Assembly (NCBI GenBank): GCA_023411225.1
Contig: JAEYPA010000018.1
Span: forward strand, 1-19,363
Origin: Bacillota bacterium
GTDB taxonomy: Bacteria; Bacillota; Clostridia; Lachnospirales; Lachnospiraceae
Reading direction: 5' to 3'
Length of the DNA: 19,363 bases
Shown here: piece by piece, positions 1 through 6,293 of the stretch
How the letters are laid out: each line of letters begins with the position of its first letter
Position numbering within the stretch: position 1 is the stretch's first letter
Notes under the pieces: model-generated
What the model saw: only the letters and a program-made list of their open reading frames with translations
Databases searched by the model: none
Told to the model about the DNA's origin: nothing
Translations under genes and position numbers: made by a program

Positions 1-647
1 CCTCTATGTGGCACTGGTGCCAAATACGGACAATCTGTTTCTAACACTAGACGATCTATTGGCGCGTATTCCACCACTTCTTTTAATTTTTTGGCATTTT
101 TAAAAGTTAGAACTCCACCGATTCCTAAGTAAAAGCCACGATTTAAGTACTCTCTTGCAATTTCAACTCCATATGAGAAACAGTGAATAACACCACCAAT
201 CTCCTGACAATTAGCTTCCTTCATGATATCTAATGTATCCTGTGCAGCATCCCTGCTGTGTATGATTACTGGAAGCTTTACTTCGCGGGCTAGCTCCAAC
301 TGCCTTCTAAACCATTTTTTCTGGATTACACGATCTGGTTCATCCCAATAGTAATCAAGTCCAATCTCTCCGATTGCCACAATCTTAGGGTTCTTACTTT
401 TCTCACGTAACCAATCTAAGTCTTCCTCTGTCAGCTCCGCTGTTTCATTAGGATGAACACCAATTGCTCCATACACTTTATCATATTCTTTTGTTAATAC
501 ATAGGTTGTCCTGGAGCTATCCATAGAAGAACCTACATTTACTATAAACTCTATATTGTTATTCCACAATTTCCCTAAAATCTCACTTCTGTCATGATCA
601 TACTGTTCATCATCATAATGGGAATGTGTATCTATTATCCTGCTCAT
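1..647 (-). CDS. tatD: TatD family metal-dependent hydrolase/DNase (3' end outside window)
   Basis: About 215 codons are present; the C-terminus runs off the left edge. TatD proteins are TIM-barrel metal-dependent hydrolases, several with 3'-5' DNase activity, acting in the cytoplasm. Visible family motifs are the N-terminal metal-binding HxH (DTHSHYD, His8 and His10), GEIGLDYYWD near residue 93, IIHSRD, HCFS, and the C-terminal ETDCPYLAPVPHRG that ends at the window edge. The ATG at 645-647 is preceded by a good GGAGG (about 652-657). It lies downstream of metG on the same strand, matching the metS-yabD order of Bacillus, but a 428-base gap with a metG terminator and a possible promoter of its own separates the two. 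No disruption is seen in the visible part. The exact substrate cannot be read from the sequence. Confidence 0.93.
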   Translation of the reverse strand, partial: MSRIIDTHSHYDDEQYDHDRSEILGKLWNNNIEFIVNVGSSMDSSRTTYVLTKEYDKVYGAIGVHPNETAELTEEDLDWLREKSKNPKIVAIGEIGLDYYWDEPDRVIQKKWFRRQLELAREVKLPVIIHSRDAAQDTLDIMKEANCQEIGGVIHCFSYGVEIAREYLNRGFYLGIGGVLTFKNAKKLKEVVEYAPIDRLVLETDCPYLAPVPHR

Positions 648-674
648 TTGTGCCTCCTAACTATTTCATGGCTT

Positions 675-703
675 ATATTAACTTATTTTCATAAATTAAG
701 CAA
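675..703 (-). promoter_or_regulatory. possible sigma-A-like promoter of tatD
   Basis: On the minus strand TTGCTT (703-698) is separated by 17 bases from TAATAT (680-675), about 28 bases upstream of the tatD start codon. The -10 matches the consensus at 4 of 6 positions and the -35 only at TTG, so the call rests largely on spacing and position behind the metG terminator. Confidence 0.4.
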
Positions 704-807
704 GCACAAGCGAAGGTCGATTCTGATAGAGTACTGAATTTTAACCATGCAAAAAACTATTACTATTTGTATATTACTACGTTAACTACCATATGATGCG
801 GTTTTTT

Positions 808-959
808 CTAGTATTGCATTTGCAAAATCACATACAATAATAGTACGATAGGTAGTATTCTTAAGATCTCACCCAAGCAAGTGCCATAATAAACCTCCAT
901 TTATTATAAAGCTTTCAAAAATACTACCTATCAATTTTAATTTTTCATTATGTATTATA
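808..959 (-). other. structured intergenic element with -10 box, looped Shine-Dalgarno and tiny ORFs
   Basis: This fills most of the tatD-metG gap. Reading the minus strand, a perfect TATAAT (959-954) is followed by a 13-base arm (932-920) whose exact complement lies at 859-847. Inside that long stem is a second perfect hairpin, 8 bp (907-900 with 893-886), whose six-base loop is UGGAGG, a Shine-Dalgarno sequence. An ATG at 887-885 follows it and opens an 8-codon ORF (MALAWVRS, stop at 863-861). A second ATG at 900-898 opens a 30-codon ORF (stop at 810-808) whose second half is hydrophobic (ILRILPIVLLLYVILQ), but this start has no ribosome binding site. A further 7-bp hairpin involves TATTGTA and TGCAATA. 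No clear -35 box is seen. It could be a regulatory RNA, a small hydrophobic peptide gene of the type I toxin kind, or a decayed element. I do not recognise a known riboswitch. Confidence 0.4.
847..932. repeat. 13-bp perfect inverted repeat enclosing 60 bases
   Basis: The arms GATAGGTAGTATT (847-859) and its exact complement (920-932) are perfect over 13 bases. They enclose a smaller 8-bp hairpin at 886-907. Flanking bases show no obvious target-site duplication, so a MITE-like origin is not supported, although one copy cannot exclude it. Confidence 0.6.
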
Positions 960-1026
960 CCTGTATTCATGTTTTTTAGACATAAGAATATGTTTTAGTT
1001 GGAATCACTAAACAAATTTCGTCACA

Positions 1027-1063
1027 AAATTGCCGAAAACAAATTTTCTGTTTTCGGCAATTT
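1027..1063 (-). terminator. terminator of metG
   Basis: A perfect 14-bp stem (1027-1040 with 1050-1063) surrounds a 9-base loop, starting 13 bases after the metG stop codon. On the minus strand the stem ends in AATTTT followed by GTGACG, so the U-tract is short but present. Confidence 0.75.
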
Positions 1064-1075
1064 ATAAACCCTATA

Positions 1076-3034
1076 TTAACAGATTTCAGCCCCTGAAGGC
1101 ATTGGTTTTTCAGGTGTCATTAGTGACAACTCACCTTTTTCATCCTCTGCGCAAAGTAGCATACCCTCACTTAATACTCCTGCAAGCTTAGCTGGTTTTA
1201 AGTTTACTAAAACCATAACCTTTTTTCCTACCATTTCCTCTGGTGAATAGTGTGCCTTAATACCTGATACAATCTGCTTCACCTGGGAACCGATTTTCAC
1301 TTGAGAAACAAGTAATTTCTTAGATTTTGGTACCTCCTCACATTTGATGATTTCGCCAACTTGGAACTGCATTTTACCAAAATCATCAAATGTAATCTCT
1401 TCCTTAGGTTCAATGTCGATGACAGGTCCCTCTTCCTTCTTCTCTTCAGGAAGTTGCTCTTTTGCTTTCATCTCATTCACTTTTTCCATCACTTCGTTAA
1501 CATCCAACCTTGCAAATAGAATTTCCGGTTTTTCCACCACTTTATTGCCGGATGGATACTTGCCATATTCCTTCATTTCTTCCAGATTTCTGACGGTAGT
1601 ATTTAACTGCTTTGTAATCCTTTCGGCAGTATCCGGCATGAAGGATACCAGCAAGGAAGCTCCTACGGTTATACTCTCTACTAAATTATATAATACTGTC
1701 TCCAAACGAGGTTTTTTGTCCTCTTCCTTAGCTAATGCCCAAGGCATGGTTTCATCAATATATTTATTACAGCGTTTGAACAAGTTGAAGATCTCAGTAA
1801 TGGCATCCGCTACTCGTAATTTATCCATCTTTGCTGCCACCTTCTTAGGTGCTTCTAAAGTAAATTCCTTCAATTCCTCATCTACCGGCTCACATACATT
1901 AGTATTGTTCACAACACCATCAAAATATTTATTAGACATAGAAATTGTACGGTTTACAAGGTTTCCAAGAGTATTTGCAAGTTCAGAGTTCATTCTCTCT
2001 ACCATAAGCTCCCATGAAATGACACCATCATTATCAAATGGCATCTCATGAAGTACGAAATAGCGTACTGCATCCACCCCGAAGAAATCCACCAATGTAT
2101 CTGCATAGATGATATTACCCTTGGACTTACTCATTTTGCCATCTCCCTGTAACAACCAAGGATGACCAAATACCTGCTTAGGAAGTGGTTCGCCCAAGGC
2201 CATCAGGATAATAGGCCAGTAAATGGTATGGAAACGAAGAATATCCTTGCCAATCAAATGTAAATCTGCTGGCCAGAATTTCTTATACTGTTCACTATGG
2301 TTACCATCTCCATCATATCCGATACCGGTGATGTAGTTGCTTAAAGCATCTACCCAGATGTAGATTACATGTCTGTCATCAAAATTTACTGGAATGCCCC
2401 ATTTTACTGAGGTTCTGGATACACAAAGATCCTGTAGTCCCGGTAAAATAAAATTATTCATCATCTCGTTTTTACGTGATTCTGGTTGAATAAACTCAGG
2501 ATGTGTATTAATATGCTCCACCAAGCGATCTGCATACTTGCTAAGCTTTAAGAAATAAGCTTCCTCCTTGGCCACATGGCATTCTCTACCACAATCCGGA
2601 CATTTCCCATCTACTAGTTGGGATGGTGTAAAGAAAGACTCACATGGAGTGCAGTACATTCCTTCATAGTATCCCTTGTAGATATCTCCTTGATCATACA
2701 ACTTTTTAAAGATTTTTTGAACCTGGAGACAATGATCCTCGTTGGTCGTACGAATAAACTTGTCGTAAGAAGTATTCATTAAGTCCCAAATTCTTTTGAT
2801 TTCACCGGCAACTCCATCTACAAATTCCTTAGGAGACACTCCTGCAGCCGCAGCTTTCTCCTCGATCTTCTGTCCGTGTTCATCCGTTCCTGTCTGGAAA
2901 AATACATCATAGCCCTCAGCTCTCTTGTAACGGGCAATGGCATCTGCCAACACTATCTCATAGGTATTTCCAATATGAGGCTTTCCTGAAGTGTATGCAA
3001 TTGCAGTTGTAATGTAATATGGTTTCTTTGACAT
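1076..3034 (-). CDS. metG: methionyl-tRNA synthetase with C-terminal tRNA-binding domain
   Basis: This cytoplasmic class I aminoacyl-tRNA synthetase charges tRNA-Met with methionine using ATP. The 652-residue length fits the long MetG form. The catalytic Rossmann fold carries the HIGH-type motif HIGN (20-23) and KMSKS (300-304). Between them lies a zinc knuckle with C128, C131, C145 and C148. The helical anticodon-binding region follows (about 350-490). After an acidic, lysine-rich linker the protein ends in an OB-fold tRNA-binding domain (about 545-652), recognisable by FGKMQFQVGEI, VSGIKAHYSPEEMVGKK and LKPAKLAGVLSEGMLLCA. The ATG at 3032-3034 is placed just upstream of the YYITTAIAY start typical of MetG; its ribosome binding site is a weak GAGAG. 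The gene is transcribed from a T-box leader, so expression is expected to rise when tRNA-Met is uncharged. It is intact, with its own terminator. Confidence 0.98.
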   Translation of the reverse strand: MSKKPYYITTAIAYTSGKPHIGNTYEIVLADAIARYKRAEGYDVFFQTGTDEHGQKIEEKAAAAGVSPKEFVDGVAGEIKRIWDLMNTSYDKFIRTTNEDHCLQVQKIFKKLYDQGDIYKGYYEGMYCTPCESFFTPSQLVDGKCPDCGRECHVAKEEAYFLKLSKYADRLVEHINTHPEFIQPESRKNEMMNNFILPGLQDLCVSRTSVKWGIPVNFDDRHVIYIWVDALSNYITGIGYDGDGNHSEQYKKFWPADLHLIGKDILRFHTIYWPIILMALGEPLPKQVFGHPWLLQGDGKMSKSKGNIIYADTLVDFFGVDAVRYFVLHEMPFDNDGVISWELMVERMNSELANTLGNLVNRTISMSNKYFDGVVNNTNVCEPVDEELKEFTLEAPKKVAAKMDKLRVADAITEIFNLFKRCNKYIDETMPWALAKEEDKKPRLETVLYNLVESITVGASLLVSFMPDTAERITKQLNTTVRNLEEMKEYGKYPSGNKVVEKPEILFARLDVNEVMEKVNEMKAKEQLPEEKKEEGPVIDIEPKEEITFDDFGKMQFQVGEIIKCEEVPKSKKLLVSQVKIGSQVKQIVSGIKAHYSPEEMVGKKVMVLVNLKPAKLAGVLSEGMLLCAEDEKGELSLMTPEKPMPSGAEIC

Positions 3035-3150
3035 AATTTCATCTCTCTTTCTAAATTATTTATACTTTCGTGTAGGTTATTATGGTTATTGTTTGAGGGT
3101 AACCTGGGTTTTATTATGGGATATGGTTTCTTTTGCCCCGAGTTCTTCGC

Positions 3151-3182
3151 AAAAAAAAAGCGCCTTTAATTACTTAAAGACG
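3151..3182 (-). terminator. intrinsic terminator of the metG T-box
   Basis: A 9-bp stem (3182-3174 with 3169-3161, including one U-G pair) and a 4-base loop are followed on the minus strand by C and nine T residues (3159-3151). It lies directly after the T-box sequence, whose 3' side would form the competing antiterminator. Confidence 0.92.
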
Positions 3183-3422
3183 AGAGTTCCCGTGTTACCA
3201 CTTTAATTCACCTATACTTTGCAGTATAAGCCTTATCCACCATCCTACAATGGCGTTCACTATAACGGGTGAACCCGTCGCAGCCTAAATAAATGTTCCT
3301 TTATCGTCGGTGCGCAGCTCCAAGGCCATGTTCAGTAACTTCCTCATATTCCCTTCTCAGCATCCTGGGATTCTCTGTGATAAGTCTATTACCTACTCTT
3401 CTTTTCATCGCTTTTTTCATAT
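3151..3422 (-). ncRNA. T-box leader (riboswitch) of metG, Met specifier
   Basis: T-box leaders bind a cognate uncharged tRNA and then favour an antiterminator over a terminator. The T-box sequence AATTAAAGTGGTAACACGGG (minus strand, within 3189-3209) is clear; its UGGU bulge would pair with an ACCA tRNA end, as expected for tRNA-Met with an A discriminator. Stem I features upstream include AGAGAATCCC and GAACAUGGCCUUGGAG. The latter contains the likely specifier AUG at 3329-3327 in the usual GAA(N)-specifier context. The intrinsic terminator follows the T-box at once. The start at 3422 is predicted from the promoter at 3429-3458. The 116 bases between the terminator and the metG ATG show no further structure I can identify. 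Confidence 0.93.
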
Positions 3423-3428
3423 ACTTGT

Positions 3429-3458
3429 AGTGTACTCTTATCCAAAAGTGTTTGTCAA
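3429..3458 (-). promoter_or_regulatory. metG promoter
   Basis: The minus strand shows a perfect -35 TTGACA (3458-3453), an 18-base spacer and -10 TACACT (3434-3429). Transcription would begin near 3422, just ahead of T-box stem I. Confidence 0.75.
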
Positions 3459-3594
3459 GGAGATATTTTGCTATTATTTAACGAAAGTCTATGTTACTAT
3501 TGTTTTATACCTTGTTCATTTTTAACTCATATTTTTACAAAGTTATTATTATAATGAATTAATACATGAAACATATTTACAAAGGGGGATATAT

Positions 3595-5376
3595 ATGAAA
3601 AGGCGTCTTCTCTCCATCCTCATGGTGCTAATTCTGCTTACCTGTGTCTGCTGCAATAGCAGTAAAACAAATAAGAGTCAGAATTCTAGTTCATCAGAGG
3701 ATGCATACACTTATCAGGCCAAGTTCGACGTCTTCACTGATGAGGTATTTAATTATTCCGTAACTAAAGACAGCATTACCCTAAATTACACTTTGGCTAA
3801 TCCAGATAATTACAATATTAAAAATTACGAACCAACCTTCGGCACCTACACAAAGGAGGCCTTGGATGCAGATACTGAAGCAGTGGAGGACTTTCTGGAA
3901 ACAGTGAATGGTTTTGACAAAGACCAGCTTACCAAAAGTCAGCAACTCACCTACGATATTTTAAAGCAGCTATTGGAAAATGAAGCTTCTACAGGAGATT
4001 TTTACTATCTTCGCGAAGTTTTAAGTCCAACCATCGGTCTTCAGACTCAACTTCCAGTCCTACTTGCTGAGTATCATTTTTACAAAGAGCAGAATGTAAA
4101 AGACTATCTCAAACTTCTATCTCATACAGATGAATATTTTGATCAAGTATGCACTTTTGAGAAAGAAAAGTCTGAAAAAGGTCTGTTTATGAGTGACGCC
4201 AATGCCGATGACATCATAAGTCAGTGTAAAGAATTTATATCTAATGCTGATGATAATTACCTAATTACTACCTTTGCTGGGCGCCTAGATGGTGTTGTAA
4301 AGGATGAGGGACAGCGCTCCGCTTACATAGAGGAAAATAAGTCCTCAATAAAAAATCATGTAATACCAGCTTATGAAAAGCTCATCTCCACTCTTACCGC
4401 CCTAAAGGGCACCGGTAAGAATAAGGGCGGGCTATGTAATTATGAAGATGGTAAGAAGTATTTTGAATATTTAGTAAAAGAAAATATAGGATCCTACCGT
4501 TCCATAGATGATATTCAGACACTATTAGGCAACTACCTGACTTCTTCCATGCAGAAGATGCAAAAAATTGCTGCCAGTGATCAGTCTGTCATAGAGAGTA
4601 TGAATGCCCCAGACTACCGTCTTACTGATCCGGCAGCCATAATGGACTATCTCAAGGATGCTATTAAAACGGATTTTCCAGCTATTTCTCCTGTTAATTA
4701 CACGATTAAGTATGTTGACAAATCCTTGGAGGAATACATGAGCCCTGCCTTTTACCTTACTCCTCCAATCGACAACACCAGTGAAAACATGGTATATATC
4801 AACAAGAGCCCAAAAAATGATATGTCTGCCATCTTTACTACCATTGCCCATGAAGGATATCCTGGTCATCTGTACCAGACGGTTTACTACCAGCAACAGC
4901 TTCCTAGCCTACTTCGAAGTGTTCTAGATTTCGGGGGTTATGCGGAAGGCTGGGCAACCTATGTGGAGTGTTATTCCTATGCTCTTGCCGGACTAAATAA
5001 GAATCTGGCTGAGCTATTGCAGCAAAATCTTGTGGCTACCTTATGCATTTACTCCACAATAGATGTTGGAATAAATTATAACGGATGGGATTACGAGAGA
5101 ACCAAAGACTATCTCACAGGACTTGGAATTGCTGATGAAGGGACTATTACCAAGATTTATAATGCAATTGTGGCAGAACCCACCAATTATTTAAAATATA
5201 CTCTTGGATATATTGAGATTTGTGAAATGAAAAATAAAGCTCAAGAGACTTTGGGCGATAACTTTTCATTAAAAGATTTTCATACTTTTTTTCTAAACAT
5301 GGGACCTACCCAGTTTAATATTATGAATACCTATCTGGATCAGTGGCTTCAGGAAAAAAATAATAACAAAAAATAG
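3595..5376 (+). CDS. DUF885 family zinc metallopeptidase-like lipoprotein
   Basis: The 593-residue protein begins with a signal sequence (MKRRLLSILMVLILLTCVCC). Cysteines at 17, 19 and 20 could be lipidated, although no perfect lipobox is formed, and a Ser/Asn-rich linker follows. DUF885 proteins are predicted gluzincin-like metallopeptidases. The metal-site motif HEGYPGH is present at 419-425, with a downstream GYAEGWATYVE segment that probably supplies the third ligand (Glu451). Length and the C-terminal PTNYLKYTLGYIEI region fit the family. The start has a strong AAAGGGGG ribosome binding site eight bases upstream. It is a single-gene plus-strand unit between the metG leader and the ABC module, with a terminator behind it. 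A -10-like TATAAT lies at 3550-3555, without a convincing -35. It probably acts outside the membrane on peptides; the substrate is unknown. Confidence 0.88.
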   Translation: MKRRLLSILMVLILLTCVCCNSSKTNKSQNSSSSEDAYTYQAKFDVFTDEVFNYSVTKDSITLNYTLANPDNYNIKNYEPTFGTYTKEALDADTEAVEDFLETVNGFDKDQLTKSQQLTYDILKQLLENEASTGDFYYLREVLSPTIGLQTQLPVLLAEYHFYKEQNVKDYLKLLSHTDEYFDQVCTFEKEKSEKGLFMSDANADDIISQCKEFISNADDNYLITTFAGRLDGVVKDEGQRSAYIEENKSSIKNHVIPAYEKLISTLTALKGTGKNKGGLCNYEDGKKYFEYLVKENIGSYRSIDDIQTLLGNYLTSSMQKMQKIAASDQSVIESMNAPDYRLTDPAAIMDYLKDAIKTDFPAISPVNYTIKYVDKSLEEYMSPAFYLTPPIDNTSENMVYINKSPKNDMSAIFTTIAHEGYPGHLYQTVYYQQQLPSLLRSVLDFGGYAEGWATYVECYSYALAGLNKNLAELLQQNLVATLCIYSTIDVGINYNGWDYERTKDYLTGLGIADEGTITKIYNAIVAEPTNYLKYTLGYIEICEMKNKAQETLGDNFSLKDFHTFFLNMGPTQFNIMNTYLDQWLQEKNNNKK

Positions 5377-5428
5377 TAGCAACCTCAATTTTTGTCAAAT
5401 AGAATTGCGTATAAGAACCAGCTTATAG

Positions 5429-5478
5429 AACACCGAGAACCCACATAAATGGTATGCTTTTGCAGGTTTTCGGTGTTT
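5429..5478 (+). terminator. terminator of the DUF885 gene
   Basis: A 13-bp stem (5429-5441 with 5465-5477, one G-U pair) with a 23-base loop is followed by TTTCTATTTA. It lies between the convergent DUF885 and ABC ATPase genes. On the minus strand the same stem lacks a T-run, so it mainly serves the plus strand. Eight bases of the loop (5443-5450) are perfectly complementary to 5481-5488. Confidence 0.7.
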
Positions 5479-5502
5479 CTATTTATGTCTATTACATTCT
5501 TC

Positions 5503-6276
5503 CTACCAACCCATTTCCAATAACCAATTACTTAATTTATTTTCACGTTCTCTTCGGCTAGAATCCTCTGTAAACTTTCCTAACTGGCACTGTCCTTCAA
5601 TGTTACCATCCACTAGATACAAAATCTTATCCGTTCTTGCCGCCACCTTAATATCATGGGTAATCAGAAGAATTGTCATTCCCTCCTTGTTCAGTCTGGT
5701 CAACTCTGCCATCACTTCGTTACTTGCTTTAGAATTCAGAGCTCCCGTAGGTTCGTCAGCAAACAGTATCTTTGGATCATTAATTAAGGCACGACATATG
5801 CAAGCTCGTTGCAGCTGTCCCCCTGACACCTCTGTAATATCCTGATTTGCGATATCCATTATGTCCATTTTTCTCATTAACTCACTTGCCCGACGATTAA
5901 TGACTTCTCTTTGTTTCCTTGTTTTACCCCGTTTTGACTGATAGGCAGATACTATAATATTATCATATACGGTTAGGTTCCTTAACATATGCATCTGTTG
6001 AAATACAAAACCCATTGCATTTAATCGAAGATCTGACAATTCGTTCTGTTTTAGGCCATTGATTTTCTGTCCAAGAAATTCAACCTGTCCTTCTGTCATA
6101 TCATCCATACCACTAATGGTATAAAGTAGAGTCGATTTACCGGATCCACTTGGGCCCATCACTGCTACATATTCTCCTTTTCCTAATTCAAAATTAATAT
6201 TCCTTAGTACATGGTTTTGTTTTTTATTTATAATATATGTTTTACATAAGTCCTTTGCTTGTAATACTGTTTCCAT
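5503..6276 (-). CDS. ABC transporter ATP-binding protein (MacB/LolD/BceA type)
   Basis: This 257-residue protein is the nucleotide-binding subunit of the FtsX-type transporter encoded just upstream. It has Walker A GPSGSGKST (41-49), Q-loop Gln93, signature VSGGQLQR (150-157), Walker B ILFADE (170-175) and a switch-histidine segment LLITHD. The opening METVLQAKDLCKTY, the VFQQMHMLRNLTVYDN region and the ADEPTGALN stretch are typical of the MacB/LolD/BceA group, which powers mechanotransmission or peptide-related transport rather than ordinary import. A 17-base gap follows the permease stop, so the two are almost certainly cotranscribed and presumably form a membrane complex. The ribosome binding site GGTAGGG is acceptable. 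A basic, aromatic C-terminal tail of about 25 residues extends past the core. It is last in the operon. Confidence 0.95.
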   Translation of the reverse strand: METVLQAKDLCKTYIINKKQNHVLRNINFELGKGEYVAVMGPSGSGKSTLLYTISGMDDMTEGQVEFLGQKINGLKQNELSDLRLNAMGFVFQQMHMLRNLTVYDNIIVSAYQSKRGKTRKQREVINRRASELMRKMDIMDIANQDITEVSGGQLQRACICRALINDPKILFADEPTGALNSKASNEVMAELTRLNKEGMTILLITHDIKVAARTDKILYLVDGNIEGQCQLGKFTEDSSRRERENKLSNWLLEMGW

Positions 6277-6293
6277 GGGATACCCTACCTTTC

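Noticed and set aside
847..932. MITE-like element in the tatD-metG gap
   Set aside because: No target-site duplication is visible and there is no second copy in the window.
1344..2051. 235-codon plus-strand open frame inside metG
   Set aside because: It is antisense to a highly conserved gene, has a Ser/Phe/Leu-rich composition typical of reverse-frame translation, and has no ribosome binding site.
3310..3525. 71-codon plus-strand open frame upstream of the DUF885 gene
   Set aside because: It is antisense to the metG T-box and promoter and resembles no protein.
5390..5399. TTTTGTCAAA, a match to the Spo0A box consensus
   Set aside because: It lies between the ends of two convergent genes, not near a promoter, and such a short AT-rich match is expected by chance.
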